From NCBI GenBank assembly GCA_039111475.1, contig JBCCIP010000026.1:1-64000 (forward strand): DNA of 64,000 nucleotides. The letters run 5' to 3'. The position numbers were made by a program, and so were the translations under genes. Under the pieces are notes generated by a model. That model was not told the origin of the DNA and did not search any database. It worked only from the letters and a program-made list of their open reading frames with translations. Positions 27,155 through 37,141 of this stretch are shown in pieces; the first letter of the stretch is position 1, and the number at the start of each line of letters is the position of its first letter. The DNA is from JAUIET01 sp039111475. GTDB lineage: Bacteria > Pseudomonadota > Gammaproteobacteria > Pseudomonadales > JAUIET01.

Positions 27155-29143
27155 CTACCCAATAATCTGGCGTTCAACCAACAGAGTGTTCAATGGTTCC
27201 AGATGCTGTTGGTAGTTTCTCCACTGATCCAGCGCATCTCTGAAAATCGGTTGGCGAACTTGTTCTGAGCTGGCGGTGCGTACAGCGCGTTTATTTTCGT
27301 GGAAGTTCACGCAGGCCTCTTCAAAGGGTAAGCCGCAGTGGTTCAGAAGCCGTGACACCTGCTGCTCAAGGTGTTCTACGACCTCTTCGTACTGCACGGT
27401 CAAGATCCACCCTGGCAGTACTGACCTCCAGTGATCCATTAATTTGATGTAATCTGCATAGTAGTTGCCTATGTCGTCGAGGCTATAGGTGAAGGGCTGG
27501 CCTTCCGCGAACAGTTGCTTGTAATTAGCGAAGCACGCGGCCATGGGGGCGCGTCGTGCATCGACAATTGTCGCATTGGGTAAGATTGCTCTTATCAAGC
27601 CTATGTGAACAAAGTTATTGGGCAGCTTGTCTATAAAATACGGTGCGCCACGTCGATAGCCAGCGGCAGCGTCCAAATACTCCTGACCCAAAGCAATGCG
27701 TTCATCTCTGGAAAGAGTCATCAGAATAGACGGGTAATTTCTCTCTTCATCCCTTTTTCTACGTCCTTCCAGCCGTGCCGCTATCCGTGTGATGAAATGC
27801 AATTCATCGCTTGCATCCACTTGTGAATGGCTGGCCAGAATTTGTTCCATTAAGGTAGAGCCAGAACGTGGAAGACCAACTATGAATATGGGACTGGAAT
27901 CCGGATTGCCGTCGCTTCCTAATGTCTGAAAAAATGGCGCGTCGCAGCAGGTAATGATGTGATCCGCTCGCTCACCAGTATTCACTGATTTATATGCCAC
28001 GTGCATTTTCTTAATGTCATTACCCAGTGCGTATGCAGAAAATGATTCGTCGTATTTGCGGCTATCTTCCAGCGCTTTTCCAAGTGCAAACGCTAAATGC
28101 GCCTTATCCTGGCTGTGCCCGTCCAATTGTTTAAGTTTGGCTTTCATCGAGCCCACTTCCGCTTCGGTAAACGTCACCGTCTTGAGATTAGCCAGGCTCC
28201 ACCATGCTTCGCCGTCATCTGGTGCAAGGGCGATAGCTCGGCGATAGGCGTCAATCGCTTCCTCACCTTTACCCCCGTAGCGCAGCGAGTGGCCATAGCT
28301 GGTCCAAACTGTTGCAGCGTCCGGAATCTGTTTCAATACTGCCCGAAAACGTTTGTGCGCCTCTCTATATTCACCGGATTGCGCAAGCGTAGAGGCGTGC
28401 AATACCTGAAAAGACAGGTCGGCTGGGTCCTTGCGAAGCAGTATCTCCACTTGTGCGAGTGCGATATCGTATCTGTTCTGGCGCGCCAAGACCTGTGCGT
28501 ACTTATATCTTGCAGTGTGTTGTTCGGGAGCGAGTTCAAGGCAGCGGAGATAAAGCTGGCCTGCCTCTTCCATCATCCTGAGTTTAAAACCAATATCTGC
28601 CAGGAGACGAATGGCATTAACATCGGCGGGCTTTGTGCGCAGGTAGTCACGACAGATTCCTTCGGCAATACCGACTCGTCCTTGGTAGAAAAGCCCGGAC
28701 GCTTTTTTAACCGGAGGAGCAACGTCTCCGGCGAGCAGCTCTGCTGCAAGCACCCGAGCTGCTTCGTCGTCATCGCCCTCAATCGAATGTATCTGGGCCA
28801 ACGCGCGCCACGCGGCAGACAGTTTGGGCTCCTTGTCGACGGCAATAAGAAGAGATTTTTTGGCGGCTTCGAGTCTTCCAGCATTGAGTTCAGCCAGCCC
28901 TAATTCCATGTGGCCCTGAGGTACCGCTGGTTGGAGTTTGATGAAGTGTCGCAGGGTTGTAACTGCCTCGTTACCCAAACCAGCGCAGCGCTGGGCAACG
29001 CCCAGGAGAAACACGGCAGGTGGGTATGCTGAATCAGTTTCCAGCACTTCTCGAGTTAGCGCTATGACCTTCTGAAATTCGCCGCTACGTAACAATTGCT
29101 TCGCAGCTTCGGTTTTTTGGTTTAACTGCGTTGACGAATTCAC
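27155..29143 (-). CDS. TPR-repeat sulfotransferase family protein
   Basis: 662 residues from GTG at 29143, preceded by GGAG at five bases; a longer frame to 29299 has no such site and lacks family sequence. Residues about 10-400 are tandem tetratricopeptide repeats (e.g. ALAQIHSIEGDDDEAARVL). The C-terminal third is a sulfotransferase fold with the PAPS-binding loop FIVGLPRSGSTLMEQILASH at about 416-437. Expected to move sulfate from PAPS to an acceptor, perhaps a protein tyrosine or a glycan. Its role next to TonB receptors is not settled; both are on one strand. Needs PAPS synthesis elsewhere. Confidence 0.9.
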   Translation of the reverse strand: MNSSTQLNQKTEAAKQLLRSGEFQKVIALTREVLETDSAYPPAVFLLGVAQRCAGLGNEAVTTLRHFIKLQPAVPQGHMELGLAELNAGRLEAAKKSLLIAVDKEPKLSAAWRALAQIHSIEGDDDEAARVLAAELLAGDVAPPVKKASGLFYQGRVGIAEGICRDYLRTKPADVNAIRLLADIGFKLRMMEEAGQLYLRCLELAPEQHTARYKYAQVLARQNRYDIALAQVEILLRKDPADLSFQVLHASTLAQSGEYREAHKRFRAVLKQIPDAATVWTSYGHSLRYGGKGEEAIDAYRRAIALAPDDGEAWWSLANLKTVTFTEAEVGSMKAKLKQLDGHSQDKAHLAFALGKALEDSRKYDESFSAYALGNDIKKMHVAYKSVNTGERADHIITCCDAPFFQTLGSDGNPDSSPIFIVGLPRSGSTLMEQILASHSQVDASDELHFITRIAARLEGRRKRDEERNYPSILMTLSRDERIALGQEYLDAAAGYRRGAPYFIDKLPNNFVHIGLIRAILPNATIVDARRAPMAACFANYKQLFAEGQPFTYSLDDIGNYYADYIKLMDHWRSVLPGWILTVQYEEVVEHLEQQVSRLLNHCGLPFEEACVNFHENKRAVRTASSEQVRQPIFRDALDQWRNYQQHLEPLNTLLVERQIIG

Positions 29144-29431
29144 TTTGACTCCACGAGCACCAATCCGCCCATTCAGTGGGGACGCACTCCATGGGTATGT
29201 TAAGACTATTTTAACCACTCTGGGCCAATAAATGCCAGGCAATAGGCGTTCGTGCAAACCTCTCTGGTCTGTCCAATAGTCACCATTATTGAGCATCATT
29301 GCAGGTCAATTTCAGCAGCGAATTTTCAGTGGATCTGTGTGCGAGTCCACTTCTGCTACTATGGGCTAGTCGCGATACTTGAAAGAACACTCATAGCGAA
29401 CTCGTTGGACCGCCTCTGGGAGGTTTTTAGT

Positions 29432-31711
29432 ATGTTGAGAAAAGCATGTTCTAAAGCATTGTGTCAGTGCGCCGGCCTCTTTTTACTCCTTGTATTTTTT
29501 TCTTTACCTGCTTTTTCCGCGATCAAGATAGCCACCGGCCCTACCTATATTCCCAACGGCGATGCGCAAGCCACTAACGACATCACCATCAGCAATGGCT
29601 TGTTCGCATTGGCATTCGCCATCGACAGTAAATCGCCATGGGGCATTCCACGCGGTGGGATAGTGGATGTTGCGGTATTGCGTGATGGCAAGCCCAGTGC
29701 AGACTTTGCATCGCTAGTAGACTTCATGCCGAATAACTGGTCGGCTTGGCCGAACAGTTATTCTAAAACTCTGATAGAGCAACCTTCTTCGGAAGTGGTT
29801 GTGGTGGTTACCAGCAGGGACTGGGGTGAGGTAAGTCTGGAGACACGATTTACCATACGCGATGGTGAGTCAGTGATTCAGCTACACACCAAAATGCGCA
29901 ATGCCAGTAAACAACGCACAGATGAGTTATTGAGCGGCTATGTTGCGTGGCCAGACGGCGGACATTTGTTTGGAATGCCTGGTTTGAGTGGTGAGTTTGC
30001 GGCTAACGAAAGCACGGCGTTTGGTCGGTGGTCCACAGCATATGATAAGCATTGGTTGTTGGCTTTGCATGCCCCTTTTTCGCAGCAAATGAAATACAAC
30101 GGCAGAGATCGCTATCAACAGCATACGCTTGCGCCAGGCGAAACGCGTGAATTCGATGCATGGGTGCAGGTTGAAGCAAGTGGCAGCCTGTCGACCGTGG
30201 TGGAGGCAGAACTGGTTCTGGGAGACAAACCCTTCGCGCAACTCAAAGGGACGGTTAAAGACACCGCTGGAGCAATGATTGAGCGTCCCGCTGTTATTGT
30301 GCGGAAATCTGGCGAGGTATTCGCCTGGGCGCTGGGTGATGCCGGTGAATACGCAATGAAGCTACCTCCGGGCGATTACGAAATCTATGCCACTGCCGAG
30401 GGATATGGTGTGAGTGACCCCCTTGCCGTAGCGATTGCCGAAGGTCAGTCTGTTTCTCATGACTTCAGCGATATTCCCTTGCCAGGATATCTGGAGTTAA
30501 CTGTTAAAGAGCTAAGTACTCGCGAGCCAATGGATGCGCGCATCAGTATTTTGGAAGGTCAGGAATCACCGATCGCCTTTTTTGGGCGCGCAACGTTCTT
30601 TACGGAGTTGAAGTCCATAGGCCGCGCTAAAGCTACAGTCGCTCCGGGTCAGTATTTATTGGAGGTTAGCTCGGGCGGTGGGTTTACGTCGCAAGTTCAA
30701 AAAATTCCGGTTAGCGTTGAAGCCAATCAGTTGAGGCAATTGAATGTTGATATACCCGTATTGCTGACGCCCGCAGACAAAGACTGGTATAGCGCCGATC
30801 TCCACCACCATTCGGACGTTCTTGACGGATTTACTGAGCCCGAATATGTGGTGCGCTCAGAGCTGGCTGCTAATTTAGATATTCTGTTTTTATCCGATCA
30901 TGATTCCACCGCAAACAATGCGGAAATGCAGCGCTTGGCAACGCAGCGCCAACGGCAGTTCATTGCAGGTACAGAGCTGAGTGCATCCTGGGCCCACTTT
31001 AACGCCTATCCGCTCAACGAGGGCAATGTTCTGGATCTGGATACGAGTGTCGCAAACGTTGCGGAAATATTTGCCGAGGCCAGACGTATGGGCGCTGACG
31101 TGATTCATGTGAACCATCCTTACAACGAATACGGCTACTTTGGTAATTTAGACGATGGTCACTTCGTTCCAGGTGGTTACAACGAGGGATTTGACCTGGT
31201 CGAAATAGTCGCAGGCTCCAGCAACCAGAAAACCTTGGAGCGCTGCTGGTCTTTATGGAATGCCGGCAAACCTGCCTATCTTGCCGCAGGATCTGACGCG
31301 CACAATGTGTGGCAAGATCGTTCCGGCAGTGCGCGCAGCTATGTTCACATTAGCGGCGAGCTAACGGTAAAGAATTACATTGCGGGGCTGAAAGCCGGGC
31401 ACTCATTTGCCACTCAAGGCCCGATTATCTACCCCGATATTCTCTTTGGTAACGCCGTCGCGCAAAAATCTGGTGAAGCTCTTGCGTTGGACTATAAGCT
31501 GCATTCAGTCGAAGGGATCAAATCCGTGCGAATTATAGCGCAAGGAAAAGAGGTTGATTTCAAGCAGTATGAAGAAGCGCCAAAAAGCGCCAGCCATCGC
31601 ACAGTGGTCACCCCAGCAAACAACACTTGGTACAGCATTGTTGTTGAGGACACCGCGGGCCAATTTGCCTTTGGTAATCCGATTTGGGTCACTACTGACG
31701 CAGGGCCATAA
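29432..31711 (+). CDS. Exported CehA/McbA-like PHP-domain metallohydrolase
   Basis: 759 residues from the ATG at 29432, which has GGGAGG eight bases upstream and opens a good signal peptide (ALCQCAGLFLLLVFFSLPAFSA). Residues about 270-345 resemble a carboxypeptidase-regulatory-like beta sandwich (KGTVKDTAGAMI ... LPPGDYEIYATAEGY). The PHP catalytic part starts at about 453 with SADLHHHSD, then LSDHDS (488), VNHPYNEYG (558) and AGSDAHN (620), the metal-binding His/Asp set. CehA and McbA hydrolyse carbaryl; other PHP proteins are phosphoesterases. It lies 14 bases before glpT, so release of a glycerol-phosphate compound is a good hypothesis. Confidence 0.85.
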   Translation: MLRKACSKALCQCAGLFLLLVFFSLPAFSAIKIATGPTYIPNGDAQATNDITISNGLFALAFAIDSKSPWGIPRGGIVDVAVLRDGKPSADFASLVDFMPNNWSAWPNSYSKTLIEQPSSEVVVVVTSRDWGEVSLETRFTIRDGESVIQLHTKMRNASKQRTDELLSGYVAWPDGGHLFGMPGLSGEFAANESTAFGRWSTAYDKHWLLALHAPFSQQMKYNGRDRYQQHTLAPGETREFDAWVQVEASGSLSTVVEAELVLGDKPFAQLKGTVKDTAGAMIERPAVIVRKSGEVFAWALGDAGEYAMKLPPGDYEIYATAEGYGVSDPLAVAIAEGQSVSHDFSDIPLPGYLELTVKELSTREPMDARISILEGQESPIAFFGRATFFTELKSIGRAKATVAPGQYLLEVSSGGGFTSQVQKIPVSVEANQLRQLNVDIPVLLTPADKDWYSADLHHHSDVLDGFTEPEYVVRSELAANLDILFLSDHDSTANNAEMQRLATQRQRQFIAGTELSASWAHFNAYPLNEGNVLDLDTSVANVAEIFAEARRMGADVIHVNHPYNEYGYFGNLDDGHFVPGGYNEGFDLVEIVAGSSNQKTLERCWSLWNAGKPAYLAAGSDAHNVWQDRSGSARSYVHISGELTVKNYIAGLKAGHSFATQGPIIYPDILFGNAVAQKSGEALALDYKLHSVEGIKSVRIIAQGKEVDFKQYEEAPKSASHRTVVTPANNTWYSIVVEDTAGQFAFGNPIWVTTDAGP

Positions 31712-31725
31712 GCAGGAACGACAGT

Positions 31726-33078
31726 ATGTACGGCATTTTCAAACCCGCATTACACCAGGCGCTCAGACCGACTGAGAGAATAGATGCAGACTACAAGCGC
31801 CTGCGCCTGCAGATTTTTTTTGGCATCTTTGTGGGCTACGCTGGTTATTACCTGGTTCGAAAGAATTTCTCCCTTGCCTTGCCATTTCTAATTGAAGAGC
31901 ACGGTTATAGTCGCGGTGAATTAGGCATTGCTATGTCTGCACTGTCCATTGCCTATGGCCTTAGTAAATTTCTGATGGGCAGTGTGTCTGATCGAAGCAA
32001 TCCACGCTTCTTTCTGCCAGTAGGTCTGTTGTGTTCGGCTGGCATTATGTTCTTGTTTGGCTTCCAGCCATGGGCGACTGGAAGCGTGACGATTATGTTT
32101 GCGCTGTTGTTTTTAAATGGTTGGGTGCAGGGCATGGGCTGGCCTGCATGCGGCAGAACCATGGTGCACTGGTACTCGGGGAATGAGCGTGGACGGGTGG
32201 TGTCTGTATGGAATGTTGCACACAACGTTGGTGGTGGATTAATCGGGCCGTTGTTTGTGTTGGGAATGGCCTGGTACAACGACTGGCACAGCGCTTTTTA
32301 TGTACCCGCGACCGTTGCGGTGGTTATTGCGGTGTTCGCCGTAATCATCATGCGCGATACGCCACAGTCATGCGGTCTGCCTTCAATAGAAAAACATCGG
32401 CAGGATTACCCGCAGGACTATCAGGCAGCGCATGAAACGGAGTTCAATGCCAGGGAGATTTTTCTTGAGCATGTGCTCAATAATCGTTTGTTGTGGTGTA
32501 TCGCGTTTGCAAACGTTTTTGTCTATCTAATTCGCTATGGTGTACTGGATTGGGCGCCCACTTATCTGAGCGAAGCGAAAGACTTTACTGTGGACCAGAG
32601 TTCCTGGGCTTACTTCCTTTATGAGTGGGCTGGTATTCCTGGTACTTTGCTGTGCGGTTGGATAAGTGATCGCTGGTTTCGTGGTCGGCGTGCGCCCGCT
32701 GGAATGCTGTTTATGTTTTTAGTACTGATTGCCGTGCTCGTGTATTGGTTTAACCCGCCAGGCAATCCAGCCGTTGATATGGCCGCATTGATCGCGATTG
32801 GTTTTCTCATTTATGGCCCAGTGATGTTGATAGGCCTGCACGCGCTTGAACTTGTACCCAAAAAGGCGGCGGGCACGGCCGCGGGTCTTACTGGCTTGTT
32901 CGGTTATTTGGGAGGCGCGGTATTTGCGAACATAGCGATTGGTTACTCGGTGGATTTCTGGGGTTGGGATGGAGGCTTTATGCTGTTAACCGGAGGTTGT
33001 TGCGCCGCCATCTTATTGATAGGCCTTACTTTGAAAGGCGAAAACGAGCACCGAAGAAATGCGCAGTTAGGCGACTAA
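31726..33078 (+). CDS. glpT: Glycerol-3-phosphate:phosphate antiporter
   Basis: 450 residues, same length as E. coli GlpT (452) and colinear with it throughout: IFKPA near the start, YAGYYLVRKNFSLALPFL in helix 1, QGMGWPACGRTMVHWY, VSVWNVAHNVGGG, DTPQSCGLP, SSWAYFLYEWAGIPGTLLCGW and GPVMLIGLHALELVPKKAAGTAAGLTGLFGYLGG. The Arg in helix 1 (YLVRKN) and in helix 7 (YLIRYG), which bind the phosphate in GlpT, are both kept. It exchanges external glycerol-3-phosphate for inorganic phosphate in the inner membrane. Co-transcribed with the PHP hydrolase. The 3' end overlaps the convergent SDR gene by four bases. Confidence 0.95.
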   Translation: MYGIFKPALHQALRPTERIDADYKRLRLQIFFGIFVGYAGYYLVRKNFSLALPFLIEEHGYSRGELGIAMSALSIAYGLSKFLMGSVSDRSNPRFFLPVGLLCSAGIMFLFGFQPWATGSVTIMFALLFLNGWVQGMGWPACGRTMVHWYSGNERGRVVSVWNVAHNVGGGLIGPLFVLGMAWYNDWHSAFYVPATVAVVIAVFAVIIMRDTPQSCGLPSIEKHRQDYPQDYQAAHETEFNAREIFLEHVLNNRLLWCIAFANVFVYLIRYGVLDWAPTYLSEAKDFTVDQSSWAYFLYEWAGIPGTLLCGWISDRWFRGRRAPAGMLFMFLVLIAVLVYWFNPPGNPAVDMAALIAIGFLIYGPVMLIGLHALELVPKKAAGTAAGLTGLFGYLGGAVFANIAIGYSVDFWGWDGGFMLLTGGCCAAILLIGLTLKGENEHRRNAQLGD

Positions 33079-33926
33079 AAGCCCATCAATTCAGCCATGC
33101 TCAGTGGGCTGGTTTCGTTCATGATGCTTTCATGTCGCTGATTAAGCATTGGCTTAAAGTCTGATTGCGGTAGCAGCCAGAACTTGCCTTGTTCGATTTT
33201 CTCGAAAACCAATTGTGCAAAATGATCTGGCGCCAATCCATCGGCGACGCTGCCTGCGATTATATCGTGGCTTTGTTGCTCGGCCTCACTGCCGAGTAAA
33301 TTCTGCTGTCCTTCATCACGTAAGCGATCAGACTCCCATATTCCCGTTGCTACCTCGGCAGGGCAAAGCACAGAAGCGCTGATGGGCGCCTCCTCCAATT
33401 CCAGCTCCTGAAACAGGGTTTCGGTAAATGCCGTCACAAAGTGTTTGGTGCTTTGATACGGCGCCATATACGCACCACCGCCCAACAGGCCGCCAATGGA
33501 AGAAGTGTTGATCACTCGCCCAGTCTCACCTTGAGAGAGCATTCGGGGAACAAAGCTTTTCACGCCATGGATAACACCCATAATGTTAACGTCGATAACC
33601 CAACGCCAATCTCTCAGCTCGCGCTCCCAGCATTTACCGTCCACCAGCACGCCTGCGTTATTGAACAGAAGATTTACACGGCCGTAGTCCGAGAACACGC
33701 TCTGAGCTAATTGTTCTATCGCCTTTGCGCAGCTTACGTCCAATTCATGGGTTGTTAATGCGTTTGGTTCCGTCTCAACGGACGCTTGTAAATTCTCCAA
33801 GCCCTGTGCGCTGATGTCGCACGCAATTACCTGCATACCTTGGCGCAAGCAATGGCGTGCTAGGCCCTCGCCAATGCCGCTGCCAGCGCCTGTAATAACT
33901 GCAATTTGGTCTGTCCATGCACTCAT
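33075..33926 (-). CDS. SDR family oxidoreductase
   Basis: 283 residues. AVITGAGSGIG at the N-terminus, NNAG at about 90, INTSSIGGLLGGG and YQSTK as catalytic Ser and Tyr/Lys. The C-terminal half ends in a helical extension (GKFWLLPQSDFKPM). The ending KFWLLP resembles that of the SDR at 45702 (EFWIFPG), suggesting both belong to the same SDR group. Substrate unknown. Confidence 0.88.
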   Translation of the reverse strand: MSAWTDQIAVITGAGSGIGEGLARHCLRQGMQVIACDISAQGLENLQASVETEPNALTTHELDVSCAKAIEQLAQSVFSDYGRVNLLFNNAGVLVDGKCWERELRDWRWVIDVNIMGVIHGVKSFVPRMLSQGETGRVINTSSIGGLLGGGAYMAPYQSTKHFVTAFTETLFQELELEEAPISASVLCPAEVATGIWESDRLRDEGQQNLLGSEAEQQSHDIIAGSVADGLAPDHFAQLVFEKIEQGKFWLLPQSDFKPMLNQRHESIMNETSPLSMAELMGF

Positions 33927-34053
33927 TTAGTTGACTCTATAGTGGTGCCCTATAGCGCTTATGCGGAACATTTTTGCCTTAGGAAAAATACACACGGGTT
34001 TGATGCTGTGCGCGAATAGCTCATCGTACAATGAGCTATGCGCGGCTTTTGCC

Positions 34054-35709
34054 TCACGCTGCACAATCAATGTCTGAGGTATCATCGTTGCGCACCTCAG
34101 CGCCAGGCAATGCAAGCGCCAGTATTTCATGCGCGCAATTGTAGCCGGGTAGGAAGGTGACACCTGGGCCAGGATGGCATGACGCACCACATAAAAACAG
34201 GTTCTCATACGGTGTGCTGTGACCTTTGTCGCCAAGCAAACTGCGGTCACCCACCATTTGCTCAGGGTGTAACAAGCCGTGCGTCCAATCACCGTTAGTC
34301 GCACCTTCCATTGACGCGAAATGTTCAGCCGAGAACACCGCTTTGTCGACAATCAACTCCCTAAACGTCGGCATGTACTCGCCGATTTGATCAATCACCA
34401 TTTCGGTAAACTGATCGCGAAGCTTGCCCTTCGCCGATTTTTCAGCTTCACATGGGAAATAAAACGCGTAGGCGCTGGCGACATGAAAACCGTCTGGCGC
34501 AAGTGTGTCGTCCATCAGAGATGGAAACTGGAAAGCCAGCGGTATTTGCGTCGGTAATTCTCCGCGCTGACAAACCTCAAAGCTGGATTGCAACTCATCA
34601 GGGTCGTGAACCATTGCTCCACCGAATTGCGAAAAGGGAATGTTATTGAGTTTTTCGAATTCACCGCCGTACTGGGGTATGTCTGTGAGTTTGAATAACA
34701 GATGCATAAAAGCGCCTTTGTGCTCAAACTTATCGATTCTTTGTTTTACCGAATGTTCGGCTTGATGCTCACTCAAAAGGCGGTCGAACGTTGCCGGTTT
34801 ATCAAGATTAGAAACAATCACGTTCGCGAAAAAGCGCTCGCCATTCTTAAGCTCTACGCCCACCGCTCGCGTGTTCTCCAGCAATATTTTGTTTACTTGC
34901 TTCTTGAGTAACACCTTGCTGCCCATAGACTCAAGACGATCAACCAGTGATTCGGATAACGTTCCAAGTCCTCCTTTTACCCGTTGCATCATTCCCTCTG
35001 AGCCTTCCTGGGCCATTGTGTAGATCAAGCACATTCCAGAGCCCTTGGAGTAAGGCCCTTTATAAGTGGCCTGTACAGCGGCAAACGCAAGGCTGGAACG
35101 CAGTTCCTTGTGCTTTATCTTGTCTGGAAAGAATTTGTTGATGATGTCCATTGCTGAACCATGGAAAGCCAGTTCAAGCTGAGCACGTTTGCCTTCCGTG
35201 GGCGCGTCATTGATCAGGTCCTGCAAGCTTCTGGGTGCCTTACGCGCGGTAAAGCGGTCCAACACTTGGGCTGGATAGGCGCAAAATTTTATGAATCGAA
35301 CAAAGCCAAGCATTGCCCCTGGGCCAAAGCTACGACAAACACCCACAATCACTTTTAACGGGTTCTTGTAAAAAATGAGAGGCCTGGAGTTCGGCCCGCT
35401 AAGGTTAACCGCCATAACAGGCAAAGGAATGAGCTCCACACCGTTTTCTTCGAATTGGAAATAGTCTTTTATCTCTTTGGATAATGGGAACAGGCAACTG
35501 GCACCCACTTCATTACGGCAGCCTTTGAGTATTTCTCTTGTTCCTCCCATGCCACCGACATAGTTGTTCTTTTCCAATACCAATACACGCTGGCCTTGCT
35601 TTGACAATACCGTCGCGGTGGCCAAACCATTGTGACCGGCACCGATCACAATCGCATCGTATTCTTGTTGGTTGGGAGCAGCGTTCAAATTGCTTTCTCG
35701 CAAAGACAT
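34054..35709 (-). CDS. NAD(P)/FAD-dependent oxidoreductase, phytoene-desaturase-like
   Basis: 551 residues from the ATG at 35709, which has GGAG eight bases upstream (a longer frame starts at 35739). YDAIVIGAGHNGLATATVL is the FAD-binding dinucleotide fold, followed by GQRVLVLEKNNYVGGMGGTRE. The C-terminal part has GDKGHSTPYENLFLCGASCHPGPGV, the second FAD contact. The family covers carotenoid desaturases and many related dehydrogenases, such as retinol saturase-like proteins; carotenoid genes are absent here. Divergent from an APH-like kinase gene. Confidence 0.88.
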   Translation of the reverse strand: MSLRESNLNAAPNQQEYDAIVIGAGHNGLATATVLSKQGQRVLVLEKNNYVGGMGGTREILKGCRNEVGASCLFPLSKEIKDYFQFEENGVELIPLPVMAVNLSGPNSRPLIFYKNPLKVIVGVCRSFGPGAMLGFVRFIKFCAYPAQVLDRFTARKAPRSLQDLINDAPTEGKRAQLELAFHGSAMDIINKFFPDKIKHKELRSSLAFAAVQATYKGPYSKGSGMCLIYTMAQEGSEGMMQRVKGGLGTLSESLVDRLESMGSKVLLKKQVNKILLENTRAVGVELKNGERFFANVIVSNLDKPATFDRLLSEHQAEHSVKQRIDKFEHKGAFMHLLFKLTDIPQYGGEFEKLNNIPFSQFGGAMVHDPDELQSSFEVCQRGELPTQIPLAFQFPSLMDDTLAPDGFHVASAYAFYFPCEAEKSAKGKLRDQFTEMVIDQIGEYMPTFRELIVDKAVFSAEHFASMEGATNGDWTHGLLHPEQMVGDRSLLGDKGHSTPYENLFLCGASCHPGPGVTFLPGYNCAHEILALALPGAEVRNDDTSDIDCAA

Positions 35710-35854
35710 TATGATAACTCCAGCATACCGATCGTTCATTAGCGGCTGTTATTCACACATTATATAGTTCGGGGGGTATCGACAAGTTACTTACGGTACA
35801 TTTGTCTGGTCTTATGTAAGTCCTGAAAAGTGCAAAGAACAAAGACATAAAGAC

Positions 35855-37105
35855 ATGAAGAAAAAAGAGCTGGCCAAGCTAATCGGGTATTCGATCGTTC
35901 AAGCGACGCGTGTACTTTTCGATCGTATTGGTGATCTAATCGGAAACAGCCTTCCATTTCTACCTGCCAAGGCCTTGGAACTGCCACGCCTCAATGAACT
36001 ATTGGGGCATCACTCGGTGCCAGGAAACGATGCAGAGCCAAATGAAATTCGTTTGCCTTTATCTGCCATCAAAGTGCGCGACGTTAAGTCAATCAGCAGC
36101 AATTGCCAAAACCTGATACTAGACGTGCAACAAGCTGGTTCGCGCGATTCTGCGGAGCCCGGCGAAAACAGCGTATTCCTAAAGCTGCCCATGAATTCGT
36201 TGCCAACTCATTGGTTTTTTGCATTGATCGGCTCCTGGCAGTTAGAGAGCTATTTTTGCCGCCACATAGCGCCCAGAATTCCTTTCCGAACGCCCATAAC
36301 ATTTGCAACCTACGCGAAAGGCACACGCTTTTTCATCGCACAGGAAAATCTGCTGGATGACCCCATGGTCACCTTGTTCACCAATCTGGATATGCAGCAA
36401 GGCCCTTCATTGGACCTAGTACACCAATGTCTGGATACATTCGCACAACTGCACGCCAGTCATTTTGACTTAAGTGCCGATCAGCGGGAGCAAATACTGC
36501 CCTTAAAATATCACCCGTTTCTAGGTAGGCAAACAGGTCGTGTATCACAGGCATTAAATACTTACGCGCTTAAGCCCTGCATAAAAAAAGCGCCTGGGCG
36601 AATTCCCAAACCTATTGAAGATGCGTACGTGAAAAGCCTACAGCACTGGGAAGAGTTGCTGGAATACTGGTTCTCTGGCTCTTTGACGCTGTTGCATGGC
36701 GACAGCCATCTAGGCAACTTCTTTGTCTCTGGCGACGACATGGGCATGCTTGATTTCCAGGCGGTGCACTGGGGGCGTGGAACGAGAGACGTGCAGTACT
36801 TTCTGACTGACTCACTGCCTGTTGAGGTTTTAGCTGACAACGAACGTGACTTGATTAAGTACTATGTAGAGCGAAGAGCGCATCATGGTGCGCCCATCGA
36901 CTTTGATGACTGCTGGTATGAGTACCGAGGCTTTGCCTACCACAGTCTGATGACCATTGTTGTGTCTATTGGTTTTGGTGCGCTTAATGAAGAGCAAGAC
37001 AACCTGATGCTTGAGTTGCTGGATCGATCAGTTGCTGCGGCTGAGAGGCTTGATTATCCCCGGTGGTTAGATAGTTTTCTCGAAGCGAATCTTCACGATA
37101 AATAA
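35855..37105 (+). CDS. APH-like phosphotransferase (protein-kinase-like fold)
   Basis: 416 residues. The catalytic Brenner motif LLHGDSHLGNFF at about 282-293 (Asp and Asn) and the metal-binding MLDFQAVHWG (DFG-like Asp) place it in the APH/choline kinase/ecdysteroid kinase group. A drug-resistance role is unlikely. In oxidative catabolic districts of this type the family often phosphorylates small alcohols or acts on acyl chains; substrate here is unknown. Divergent from the desaturase-like gene across 145 bases. Confidence 0.82.
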   Translation: MKKKELAKLIGYSIVQATRVLFDRIGDLIGNSLPFLPAKALELPRLNELLGHHSVPGNDAEPNEIRLPLSAIKVRDVKSISSNCQNLILDVQQAGSRDSAEPGENSVFLKLPMNSLPTHWFFALIGSWQLESYFCRHIAPRIPFRTPITFATYAKGTRFFIAQENLLDDPMVTLFTNLDMQQGPSLDLVHQCLDTFAQLHASHFDLSADQREQILPLKYHPFLGRQTGRVSQALNTYALKPCIKKAPGRIPKPIEDAYVKSLQHWEELLEYWFSGSLTLLHGDSHLGNFFVSGDDMGMLDFQAVHWGRGTRDVQYFLTDSLPVEVLADNERDLIKYYVERRAHHGAPIDFDDCWYEYRGFAYHSLMTIVVSIGFGALNEEQDNLMLELLDRSVAAAERLDYPRWLDSFLEANLHDK

Positions 37106-37141
37106 TTGAATGAACTAAAGATTCCATTTTGGCTCTGAGGT

